64,000 bases of DNA from Halobacteriovorax sp. (lineage in GTDB: Bacteria; Bdellovibrionota; Bacteriovoracia; Bacteriovoracales; Bacteriovoracaceae), in the NCBI GenBank assembly GCA_002720865.1, contig PBIO01000009.1, positions 85,344 through 149,343 on the forward strand. The letters run 5' to 3'. This document shows positions 18,707 to 26,822 of this stretch, piece after piece. The notes below the pieces were generated by a model that did not search any database, was not told the origin of the DNA, and was given only the letters and a program-made list of their open reading frames with translations. Every line of letters starts with the position of its first letter. Position 1 is the first letter of the stretch. Position numbers and translations under genes: made by a program.

Positions 18707-20404
18707 ATGTCTTCTCGAAAACATCAATCTAAAGCTCACTCCATTTGGCTCAATCATCTCAAAGATAATTGGGGCATTTATCTATTAGGAACATTTTCGG
18801 TCATCATAACTAATCTGATGCAGGTAACTTGGACCAGAGGCCTAGGTTGGATAATAGATTTTTTTTCAGGAGACCCCTATCCTCAGTTTTTTCATAGTAC
18901 TGATAAAGATAAAACTTTTCTCCATATATTTTTAGTTCTCTTTTTTAGTAGAGTCTTTCTTTTTATTGGGCGATGGGGCTGGAGAATGACTTTAGCCAGA
19001 CAGACTCACTACGCCGCAGCTAACTTAAGAAGATGGATTTTTAATAGCTCAAGATTTTTTCCAAGAAAGGACCTGGATACAAAATACACAAAAGGCCTTT
19101 TGATGAATGCTTCTACCAGTGATGTTAATGCTGCTAGATTTATTTTTGGCTTTACTCTTGTGGCCGTGGTCGACGTTGTTTTCTTAGGTTTTTTTACAAT
19201 TTGGGCCATGCTAAGCATTCATGTCGAAATGACTCTTTGGTCTCTAGGAGTTCTCTTATTTTTACCTTTTTTTGTAAAAAAGCTAAGCGCAATTGAAATT
19301 GATAAGTATACAGGAGCGCAGGAATTTTTGACGGTCTTTAATGATTTAGCTTCGCAAGTGGTTTCAACGATTAGACTTCAAAGATTAACCCAAACCGGAG
19401 AGTTTTGGCGTCTTCGTCTAGAGGAGACTGCGGAAGAATACAGAAGACAAAGATTAAGTGCCGTCTTTACTTCGCTCTTGTATTCACCATTAATGGGTGC
19501 TGTTTACTTTGTCAGCTACCTTGTGATCTTTATCTTGGGGATTCGTTTGGTATTTAACGGAGGAATTAGTATCGGTGGTTTTATGGCCATGCAAGGATTG
19601 ATTTTTTTAGTACAGGACCCCTTATTTGAATTAGGCTTTATCATAAGTGATTGGAAAAAAGGGAAGAAAAGTCTCGAGAGACTTTCCGAAATTTTTACTC
19701 ATCCAAAAGAAGAGTGGTTGTTAAAAAAAGACGGGAGTGCTCTTAAGCCGCAGACCGAAGTTTTGAGGGCAAGTGATATCAATTTTTCTTATGAAGAGGG
19801 AAGAAACATTATTTCAGGCTTTAATCTTTCTTTAAAGCAAGGTGAAAGGCTAGGAATAAAGGGACCAATTGGTACAGGAAAAACGACCCTCGTTTCAATT
19901 CTTTCGGGCCTTGAAAGAGGTAATGACGGGGAAGTTCTATATTGTGGTAAATCTTTTAATGAATACGATCATCATGAAATAAGAAAGTCAGTTTGTTTTG
20001 TCCCTCAAAAGCCATTTTTATTTGCTTCAAGTATTAGGGAAAACATTTGTATGGACAGGCCCTTTTCTGATGAAGAGGTTTGGCATGCATTAAAAGTGGC
20101 TGGCTTAGAAAGAGATATAAAAAGTTTTCCTGATCAGTTAGATACACCACTTGGTGAGTGGGGAATTAATTTATCCGGCGGCCAAAAGCAACGGCTTACA
20201 CTTGCTCGCGCTCTAGCGAGAAAGCCCCATCTTCTTTTTCTTGATGACTGTCTTTCCGCAGTTGATACTGTTACAGAAGATAAAATCCTAAGGGGATTAG
20301 ATAAAGAATTAAATGATACCACCCTTATCTGGGTTGCCCATAGGGATTCAACTCTTAAATACTGCGATAGAGTGATTGAAATGAAAGGGGAGGTTCTTCA
20401 ATGA
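18707..20404 (+). CDS. ABC exporter half-transporter, degenerate-site subunit (MdlA-like)
   Basis: 565 residues: an exporter transmembrane domain (about 1-310, several membrane spans) and a nucleotide-binding domain with Walker A GPIGTGKTT, signature LSGGQKQR and Walker B LLFLDD. The residue after the Walker B Asp is Asp rather than the catalytic Glu. It overlaps the next gene by ATGA. Together they look like a heterodimeric exporter of the MdlAB/SmdAB or LmrCD type; the substrate (lipid or drug) cannot be told from sequence. No Shine-Dalgarno; TAGACT lies 7 bases before ATG. Confidence 0.92.
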   Translation: MSSRKHQSKAHSIWLNHLKDNWGIYLLGTFSVIITNLMQVTWTRGLGWIIDFFSGDPYPQFFHSTDKDKTFLHIFLVLFFSRVFLFIGRWGWRMTLARQTHYAAANLRRWIFNSSRFFPRKDLDTKYTKGLLMNASTSDVNAARFIFGFTLVAVVDVVFLGFFTIWAMLSIHVEMTLWSLGVLLFLPFFVKKLSAIEIDKYTGAQEFLTVFNDLASQVVSTIRLQRLTQTGEFWRLRLEETAEEYRRQRLSAVFTSLLYSPLMGAVYFVSYLVIFILGIRLVFNGGISIGGFMAMQGLIFLVQDPLFELGFIISDWKKGKKSLERLSEIFTHPKEEWLLKKDGSALKPQTEVLRASDINFSYEEGRNIISGFNLSLKQGERLGIKGPIGTGKTTLVSILSGLERGNDGEVLYCGKSFNEYDHHEIRKSVCFVPQKPFLFASSIRENICMDRPFSDEEVWHALKVAGLERDIKSFPDQLDTPLGEWGINLSGGQKQRLTLARALARKPHLLFLDDCLSAVDTVTEDKILRGLDKELNDTTLIWVAHRDSTLKYCDRVIEMKGEVLQ

Positions 20405-22230
20405 GAGATGATAAAAAACTTGTGAAAAAGAAGAGCTTTCTAGCTGCCGATGAACAAGATGATTCTGTCATAGATGAGAATAGGATAAGCGATCTCTCTG
20501 CCTTTATTTCTTTGTTTAAATATGCGAAAGGCTACTATAAACAACTTTCTATTGGATTAAGCTTTATCATTTTAAGTTCTTTTACCTATATCTTAGGGGC
20601 GAGATTACTTGGTCAGCTCGTGGACAAAGGTCTTAAGGCCAAGGATATGGACGCCTCTATAAAATTTGCAGCTATTATTCTATTTTTAGAGCTTTTTGCC
20701 ATTTTGATTGCATGGCAAGGTAGAAGATTAATTTCTTACTCTACTTCAAAAACAATTTTCAATATTAGGGCTAATCTTTTTAGCCATCTTCAACAGCTTC
20801 CGCTTGGCTTTTACGATCGTCAACCTCAAGGGAGGATTGTAACTAGGATTACTCACGACGTAGAGGGAATTGAGCAATTCTTTTCAAACTCACTTGGACG
20901 TTTAATAAATTCAGCGACCACGGCCTCAATGGCAATGATTGCCATGGTGGTAACTTATCCAAAACTTGGAGGAATATTAATAGCTTCGATGCTTCCTGCT
21001 GTCCTCTTTATATTTTTCACTCGTGAGCTGGTAAGAACAACTAATAGAAGAATGAGTACGAAGTCTTCAAGCTGCAATGCCAAGCTTAGCGAATACTTAA
21101 ATGGCTTAGAAGTCATCAGGGCCTTTGGCATGGAAAAATGGGCAAACGAGAAATATGAAGAAGCTGTTAATGAGCATCAAACTTCTCAGCTTGCGGCCAA
21201 TAATTTATTTGCTTGGTCTAGACCTTTTATTAGTTTCCTTTGCACTTTTCCTCTTGTTGGTTTGGTGTGGTTCGGTGGAAAATCTCTTTTGGGTGGAGCC
21301 ATTACTGTGGGAATCTTTGTCGCCTATATTCGCTATTGTGAACGCTTTTTTATGCCCATAATGACTCTCGCAAGGGAGATTCATGTTATTCAACAAGCCT
21401 TTACTTCTGCCGAAAGGGTGGCAACGTTCCTGGCCCATAAAACCGAAGCCTCATCACTTGGTGAAGATGGAGAGTACCGTGGCGAACCTGGATCTTTAAA
21501 GGGAGATATTCAGTTTAAAGATGTAGGAATGTATTATAACAAAGAGCAATGGGTTTTAGATGAATTAAATTTTCAGATAAGACCTGGAGAAAAGATTGGC
21601 CTGGTGGGGACTACTGGTTGCGGAAAGACCACAACCGTTTCGCTTCTGTCGAGGCTTTATGAATATCAAAAAGGTGAAGTACTCCTAGATGGTAAATCTA
21701 TTAGAGACTACGAAAGAAATTTTTTAAGAGAGCAGATCGGTTTTGTTTCACAAGATGTCATCATCTTTAGAGGAAGCTTGAAGCAAAACTTAACGACCGA
21801 TGATGAATTATCTAATGAAGTTATTCTAGAGTGCTGTAAAAATACTGGACTTCAAAAAGTAATGAGCGATACGGGGCTTACTTTAGAAAGTGAAATTCAA
21901 GAAGGTGGTTCAAACCTCTCTATAGGTGAAAGACAACTCGTGGCCCTTACAAGAGTGCTGGTTAGGAACCCAAGTGTACTTGTTCTTGATGAGGCTACGG
22001 CCAATATTGACCCTGGATATGAAGAGATTATTCATGGGGCTGTGGAAAAGGCCATGGAAGGAAGAACCTGTCTTATGATAGCCCACCGTTTAGATACACT
22101 AAAGGCCTGTGATCGAATTCTTGTTTTTGAGAAAGGTCGGTTAATTGAAGAAGGCTCGGAAGAGGAGCTACAAGCGAGGAAGGGGCATTTTTATAAATTA
22201 CAGAATGCCGACTTTCGCGATCAGGTATAG
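20401..22230 (+). CDS. ABC exporter half-transporter, catalytic-Glu subunit (MdlB-like)
   Basis: 609 residues: exporter transmembrane domain (about 35-335) and nucleotide-binding domain with Walker A GTTGCGKTT and Walker B VLVLDEAT, so the catalytic Glu is present. Its signature motif is LSIGERQ instead of LSGGQ. In a heterodimer this places both altered residues (Asp of subunit 1, SIGER of subunit 2) in the same ATP site, leaving one canonical and one degenerate site, the known arrangement of asymmetric exporters. A charged N-terminal tail of about 35 residues precedes the first helix. Confidence 0.93.
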   Translation: MRDDKKLVKKKSFLAADEQDDSVIDENRISDLSAFISLFKYAKGYYKQLSIGLSFIILSSFTYILGARLLGQLVDKGLKAKDMDASIKFAAIILFLELFAILIAWQGRRLISYSTSKTIFNIRANLFSHLQQLPLGFYDRQPQGRIVTRITHDVEGIEQFFSNSLGRLINSATTASMAMIAMVVTYPKLGGILIASMLPAVLFIFFTRELVRTTNRRMSTKSSSCNAKLSEYLNGLEVIRAFGMEKWANEKYEEAVNEHQTSQLAANNLFAWSRPFISFLCTFPLVGLVWFGGKSLLGGAITVGIFVAYIRYCERFFMPIMTLAREIHVIQQAFTSAERVATFLAHKTEASSLGEDGEYRGEPGSLKGDIQFKDVGMYYNKEQWVLDELNFQIRPGEKIGLVGTTGCGKTTTVSLLSRLYEYQKGEVLLDGKSIRDYERNFLREQIGFVSQDVIIFRGSLKQNLTTDDELSNEVILECCKNTGLQKVMSDTGLTLESEIQEGGSNLSIGERQLVALTRVLVRNPSVLVLDEATANIDPGYEEIIHGAVEKAMEGRTCLMIAHRLDTLKACDRILVFEKGRLIEEGSEEELQARKGHFYKLQNADFRDQV

Positions 22231-22278
22231 TAAGAACTGGTTTTATTTTCTTAAAAAATTAACTTTATTAACTACTTA

Positions 22279-22295
22279 GATACGTCGATACGTAT
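22279..22295. repeat. Direct repeat GATACGT twice, with an ATACGTAT palindrome
   Basis: GATACGT occurs at 22279-22285 and 22287-22293; the second copy extends into the self-complementary ATACGTAT at 22288-22295. It lies just before the start of the histidine kinase gene and could be a binding site; nothing else supports this. Confidence 0.35.
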
Positions 22296-22299
22296 TTAT

Positions 22300-23478
22300 A
22301 TGAACAAGTTTCTTCAAAATATTCTAATTAAGAATAATCTTATTGATAGTCATGGAAATATAACCAGTGACGATGGAGATAAGTTTCTTAAGTGTATTAG
22401 TGATGCCCTTGATGAAAGAGAAAAAGAATATGAAGAAATGCAGGCCGAAAAAGAAAAGCTAAAAGTTATTTTAGATACTACTCCTTGTACTATTAGTTGG
22501 CTCACCAAAGATATGAAATATGGCGGTGTGAATAAGGCCCTAGCAGACCTTACTAAGCTTAAGTCTGAAGAGTTTGCTGGAAAAGAAATTGGTTTTTACA
22601 CTGTTAATAAACATTTTTATAACTTTGCAGACACTCTCTTTCAAAGTAAAGCCCCTTCGATTTACGAAGAGTTAGAAACTAAAATTGATGGCGATGATAA
22701 ACAGTTTTGGGTAACGGGAACAAAGTTTGATAATGGGAATCAGGGTGTTGTCATAGGTATCGATATTACTGAACTAAATAATATGAGACAACATGTCTCT
22801 TTTACAGAAAAACTCTCACAGCTTGGGGAAATGGTCGCTAGTATTATCCATGAAGTTAATAATCCCTTAACGATGATAAGGATGCAAGGCCAAAGGTTAG
22901 AAAAGCTTGTTGAAAAAGGTGAAACAGAAAAAATCTTACAAGCTTCCGAAAAGATCGTCAGCACCTCTGATAGGATCACTCAAATTATTAGAGGAGTTAA
23001 ATCATTTGTAAGACAGGGAGATAAAGACCCAAAACAGATTGTTGCCTTGAGAGATATTGTAGATGATGCGAAAGTTATCTGCGATGGAAAGCTTAAAGAA
23101 AACCAGGTTCCAATGGAAATTCTTGATTCTGAAGATGTGCAAGTTAATATAAATGTTACACAGATCTTTCAGGTTTTTGTTAATCTTATTTCTAATGGTT
23201 GTGACGCCATCGAAGACTTAGACGAGAAATGGTTGAAACTTAGTTGGGAAGTTGGTGATGACAAAATTATTATCAAGTTTCAAGACTCTGGTAGAGGAAT
23301 ACCTGAAGACGTTCAAAAAGGAATGTGGACCTCATTTTTCACAACGAAAGCTGTAGGCAAGGGAACCGGTTTAGGTCTTAGTCTATGCGCAAAAATTGTT
23401 GAAGAGCATGGTGGGAAAATCTACGTGGATAATAATCAACCAAATACTACTTTTGTAATTGAGCTGCCTCAGGGCTAG
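22300..23478 (+). CDS. Soluble PAS-domain sensor histidine kinase
   Basis: 392 residues, no membrane span. Order: a short N-terminal region with a coiled coil (about 35-57), a PAS domain (about 56-158, ending GIDITELNNM), a HisKA dimerisation helix with the phospho-acceptor H184 in HEVNNPL, and a HATPase domain with the N box (NLISNGCDAIED), G1 (DSGRGIP) and G2 (GKGTGLGLSL). No response regulator is adjacent, so its partner is elsewhere. The 3' end overlaps the convergent methyltransferase gene by 32 bases. Confidence 0.93.
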   Translation: MNKFLQNILIKNNLIDSHGNITSDDGDKFLKCISDALDEREKEYEEMQAEKEKLKVILDTTPCTISWLTKDMKYGGVNKALADLTKLKSEEFAGKEIGFYTVNKHFYNFADTLFQSKAPSIYEELETKIDGDDKQFWVTGTKFDNGNQGVVIGIDITELNNMRQHVSFTEKLSQLGEMVASIIHEVNNPLTMIRMQGQRLEKLVEKGETEKILQASEKIVSTSDRITQIIRGVKSFVRQGDKDPKQIVALRDIVDDAKVICDGKLKENQVPMEILDSEDVQVNINVTQIFQVFVNLISNGCDAIEDLDEKWLKLSWEVGDDKIIIKFQDSGRGIPEDVQKGMWTSFFTTKAVGKGTGLGLSLCAKIVEEHGGKIYVDNNQPNTTFVIELPQG

Positions 23479-24631
23479 GTGCTCGGTAAACAAAAGCCTT
23501 TTCTCTTATAGTTTTAATAGATTGAATCGTCGTCTTTTTACGGCTAATCTTTTTTTCTTTTCTTGCTGTTTCAACCATGGCGGTAATAGCCTTGCCGATG
23601 GCCTTCCCAAGAAGTGGTGGCACGGCATTTCCAATCTGTCTCCATTGAGCAGAAACTGGGCCAGTAAATTCAAAATTATTCGGAAAACTTTGAAGAGCAG
23701 CTGCTTCTCTTTGAGTTAAATAACGATTCTCAGTAGGGTGATAATAGCTATGTCGATGAGTCATTATAGTGGGGGATGGCTCTTTTCGATCTAGCCTTTG
23801 ATACTTAGTTTGACGAAATCGACCTTCCCTAATTGTTTTCCAGTTGATTCCAAGTTTTAGCCTAGGGGTTAAGTAGGCCTTCTCATCTCGTTCGTATCTA
23901 ATCCCTTTACCTTCAGGAATTCTTTTTAATCGATCACGATCTAATTTATTACTAACTTTTGCTAGATCTAAGTCATGGTTTAAAATCTTACCACTTCTTG
24001 TTTTTAACTTTTTAAAAGCTTCGCCTACCGTTACAGGGGGAATAAAGCTTCTTCCAATAATTGTATTATGGCTGGCCTTTGGAAACACGACTTTTGAGTT
24101 CAGACGACTACCAATAATTATAGTTCTTCTTCTTTTTTCTGGAACTCCATGCTGTTCAGCTGACATAACTTGAACACCCATATTGTAGCCCATAGATTCA
24201 AACTTATTAAAAACAGCTTTTAAAGTTTGTTCATTTTTTTTCGCTAGAAGTCCTGTGACATTTTCCATGACGACAAAAGAAGGTTTTGTTAGACGAACTA
24301 TCCTTACAAACTGAAGAAAAAGAGAATTTCGATCGTCATCTGGATTACCGGTTCCGACTGTTGAGAAGCCTTGGCAGGGCGGACCACCAACGACCACGTC
24401 AATATTATTACCCTCTAACATATCTTCAAGCTTTTTCTTTTTAAGCTCATGAATATCGCCGCAGAAAACTTTGGCGTGCTTATGATTTTTTTCAAAAGTG
24501 TTCATGGCGTGTTGATTAAAATCAACACCTAGTAAACATTTATGTCCGGCCATCTCCATTCCACAGGAAAAGCCACCAGCTCCGGCAAAGACATCGATGA
24601 AATTTAACTGAATTTTTTTCTTAGTAGGCAT
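23447..24631 (-). CDS. Solitary DNA (cytosine-5) methyltransferase
   Basis: 394 residues with the ordered C5-methylase motifs: FIDVFAGAGGFSCG (motif I), GGPPCQGFSTVG with catalytic C86 (motif IV), MENVTGLL (VI), RRRTIIIGSR (VIII), a target-recognition region about 200-330, and QREAAALQSFP and QIGNAVPP (IX-X). No restriction enzyme is encoded next to it, so it is probably an orphan or regulatory methylase; the target site cannot be read from sequence. I set the start at ATG 24631, not the in-frame TTG at 24667, because that TTG is the first half of a TTGACA -35 box. Confidence 0.93.
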   Translation of the reverse strand: MPTKKKIQLNFIDVFAGAGGFSCGMEMAGHKCLLGVDFNQHAMNTFEKNHKHAKVFCGDIHELKKKKLEDMLEGNNIDVVVGGPPCQGFSTVGTGNPDDDRNSLFLQFVRIVRLTKPSFVVMENVTGLLAKKNEQTLKAVFNKFESMGYNMGVQVMSAEQHGVPEKRRRTIIIGSRLNSKVVFPKASHNTIIGRSFIPPVTVGEAFKKLKTRSGKILNHDLDLAKVSNKLDRDRLKRIPEGKGIRYERDEKAYLTPRLKLGINWKTIREGRFRQTKYQRLDRKEPSPTIMTHRHSYYHPTENRYLTQREAAALQSFPNNFEFTGPVSAQWRQIGNAVPPLLGKAIGKAITAMVETARKEKKISRKKTTIQSIKTIREKAFVYRAPSPEAAQLQK

Positions 24632-24667
24632 GTGATAATTATCAATTTTCACAAGTGAAATTGTCAA
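24632..24667 (-). promoter_or_regulatory. Methyltransferase promoter with operator palindrome in the spacer
   Basis: On the minus strand TTGACA (24667-24662), an 18-base spacer, then GATAAT (24643-24638) and six bases to ATG. The predicted transcription start coincides with the start codon, giving a leaderless mRNA. The spacer holds the inverted repeat TTTCAC-TT-GTGAAA (24647-24660). A protein bound there would block RNA polymerase. The same palindrome occurs upstream of the ORF6N gene at 48955-48968. Confidence 0.75.
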
Positions 24668-24679
24668 TTTTTATAGACT

Positions 24680-25516
24680 TTAAGCTGCCTTTTTATTTTC
24701 CTCAGTATCGTCAGAATTTGGGTTGACAATCTTTAAGAGCCCTTCATCTTCGGCTTCTGGAGCATTTTGGATCTTAAAGAGGGTATCAAGACCAGATTGA
24801 TTATAATGACTAACTTTAAAAATATTTTTCTCATTCCTAAAAACACGCTTGGTAAAGTGTGGAGACCAGATATTTTTAAATCTGGTGCTGATCACAACAA
24901 TAAGACCGGTCGTGGCGGATTTATAGACAAGAGCTTGAATAAAAAGACTTAAGAGCTTCTTACCTAAAAACTTTTCTGGGTTTTCTAAGAATAAAAAGTC
25001 TCCTGATTGTAGGAGGGCTTTTACCAAGGCCAAGGCTTTTCTTGACTCATCATCTACCGTTGAGGGTCTATTTTCCTTAAGAGAAATTGAGTTGAAAAGG
25101 CTTACTAGGTGGGGATTTCCACTTTGTTCAAGCTGCTTTGATAAATTAGCTTTTTGAGAATCTTCGTCATTTCCATTGGAATGCAATAGAAGATTTTCTT
25201 CTAGGCTTAGGTTTTCAATTAAAGGTCCATTTGTTTCAACATGTGAAAAGCGAAATGGCTTAGGATATCCATATAGCTTTAAAAAGCTAAGGAAATCCTT
25301 TAGCTGGCTGAACTCTTGCTTATTTCCAGAGTTCTCAAATAAGGCCAAGTCCATTTTCTCTAATGGAAATTCTTTTGTCATACTAGCTTTTCGGAAACTC
25401 TTAGGAGAAGATTTAGAGCTAAATGCTTGAAATAATGAGGAAAATAATGCCTCTCCACTGATCCCTGCAAGGGCTCTACAGCCTGTTATAATGCCTATAG
25501 ACGTATTTTTAAGCAA
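24680..25516 (-). CDS. ABC-ATPase-like protein lacking Walker A
   Basis: Up to 278 residues. The C-terminal half resembles an ABC nucleotide-binding domain: ENLSLEENLLL looks like the Q-loop/helical start, SRKALALVKALLQSGDFLFL looks like the segment from signature to Walker B, and ENPE stands where DEPT is expected, followed by TTGLIVVIST. No GxxGxGKS/T loop is found in the N-terminal part, so ATP binding is doubtful. The 5' end is uncertain: the TTG at 25516 has no Shine-Dalgarno and overlaps a TATAAT serving the divergent gene, so ATG at about 25381 is possible. It may be a pseudo-ATPase or scaffold. The resemblance is by eye. Confidence 0.65.
   Translation of the reverse strand: MLKNTSIGIITGCRALAGISGEALFSSLFQAFSSKSSPKSFRKASMTKEFPLEKMDLALFENSGNKQEFSQLKDFLSFLKLYGYPKPFRFSHVETNGPLIENLSLEENLLLHSNGNDEDSQKANLSKQLEQSGNPHLVSLFNSISLKENRPSTVDDESRKALALVKALLQSGDFLFLENPEKFLGKKLLSLFIQALVYKSATTGLIVVISTRFKNIWSPHFTKRVFRNEKNIFKVSHYNQSGLDTLFKIQNAPEAEDEGLLKIVNPNSDDTEENKKAA
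25487..25492 (+). promoter_or_regulatory. Consensus -10 hexamer upstream of the MnmA-like gene
   Basis: TATAAT on the plus strand, 42 bases before the ATG of the MnmA-like gene and inside the 5' end of the divergent ABC-like frame. No clear -35. It supports a divergent promoter region here. Confidence 0.45.
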
Positions 25517-25534
25517 AATGAGTAAACGGACTAA

Positions 25535-26821
25535 ATGGCTCAGATGAATCAGAAAAACCCAAAAAGCAAAACGATTTTAATTGGAATGACCGGAAGAATC
25601 GACTCCACTGTTGCGGCCTACTTATTAAAAAAACAAGGTCATAATGTAATCGGAATAGGTATTTTGTTTAATAAAACTGATGAGGTTCCAAGCCTTGATC
25701 CTAAAACTGGTGAAGTTATAAAGCCATATGGTGTTCAGTTCATTAATGATTTAGGTAGGGTAAAAGGCGTTTGCGATGAGCTCGATATTCCTTTTTATGG
25801 AGTCCATGCTGAAGATCGATACCAGGCTGGCGTTGAAGAGTTCTTAGTTGCTGCTAGACTAGGGGGAACAACATATTCACCCCTTGTTTTTTCAACTAGA
25901 ACTATTCTTGAAATATTAGTAGAAAAAATGGTTCCCCTTAAAGCTGACGCAGTTGCCACTGGAAACTATGCAAAGATTAGTATTAATCAAAGTACGGGTT
26001 CAATCGGACTTGGACAAAGTAATGATCTTGCCAATGATGAAACCTTTCAAATGGCCAGAATAAAACCTTCGGATGCTAGGCATCTTGTTTTGCCCTTATC
26101 GGAAATGAGAAGAAAAGAAGTTCTTAAAATCTACAGCTCTTTAAATCTAAAGAACTCAGTTTCGGACAAAGAAATAAAAGGGGATAAGGTTAATGAGATT
26201 CTCTTAATGGAAGATCCTCGAATTATAAAAGTTGTAGAAGATCTATCTTCTGAAGATTTAAGAAGAACCGGATCACTAATTAACTACGTGGAAGATTCTA
26301 TTTTAGGCGACCATGAAGGAATACATAAATATTTTATTGGTCAAAATAAAGTTAAAGGAAAAAGTCTCGCTTCTGTAGATCCGAAAATGCAGGTTGTAAA
26401 AATTGATCCTCAGCTTGGTGACGTATATTTAGCCTCGCCTACCGATCTTAAATTTACCTTTTGCGAGTTGAAAGACTTTAATGCTGGAAAAGGTAAAAAT
26501 TCATCAATTCCCGTAGAGGCTCATGTAAAGTTTAGACCAGATACTTTGAAAGTACCCTGTGATGTTTACCTAGGAAATAATAACTCTGCTATTTTGGAAT
26601 TTAAAGAAGCTCAAAAGGGTCAAATCGTTCCTGGGCAATTCGTTGTAATCTATGACCGTGAAGGTGAAGGGGCTAAAGTTATAGGTGCTGGAGTTGTCAA
26701 TCGGAGTGGATATATTTCAGATTCTGGTGAGAGAAGAGAGCTACCTCTAACAAACTCAGAAAAATACGATGTTGATGAAGACAGCGTAAAAAGTAAAAAA
26801 GCTTCACCTTTTAGATTTTAA
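25535..26821 (+). CDS. MnmA paralogue without catalytic residues
   Basis: 428 residues aligning by eye along the length of MnmA, the tRNA 2-thiouridylase encoded about 1.2 kb downstream: LGQ-type FIGQNKVKG, DETFQMARI and a C-terminal beta-barrel with PGQFVVIYD. The PP-loop SGGVDSS is replaced by TGRIDST. The first catalytic Cys region (NPDILCNREIKF in MnmA) reads TYSPLVFSTRTIL, and the second (STGICFIGE) is replaced by unrelated residues. It should therefore not thiolate tRNA by the known mechanism. It could bind tRNA or MnmA, or have gained another role. ATG 25544 is an alternative start. Confidence 0.85.
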   Translation: MAQMNQKNPKSKTILIGMTGRIDSTVAAYLLKKQGHNVIGIGILFNKTDEVPSLDPKTGEVIKPYGVQFINDLGRVKGVCDELDIPFYGVHAEDRYQAGVEEFLVAARLGGTTYSPLVFSTRTILEILVEKMVPLKADAVATGNYAKISINQSTGSIGLGQSNDLANDETFQMARIKPSDARHLVLPLSEMRRKEVLKIYSSLNLKNSVSDKEIKGDKVNEILLMEDPRIIKVVEDLSSEDLRRTGSLINYVEDSILGDHEGIHKYFIGQNKVKGKSLASVDPKMQVVKIDPQLGDVYLASPTDLKFTFCELKDFNAGKGKNSSIPVEAHVKFRPDTLKVPCDVYLGNNNSAILEFKEAQKGQIVPGQFVVIYDREGEGAKVIGAGVVNRSGYISDSGERRELPLTNSEKYDVDEDSVKSKKASPFRF

Positions 26822-26822
26822 T

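Noticed and set aside
23447..23478. Overlap of the histidine kinase and methyltransferase 3' ends, considered as a frameshift
   Set aside because: The genes are convergent and both C-termini are complete for their families, so it is a simple tail-to-tail overlap.
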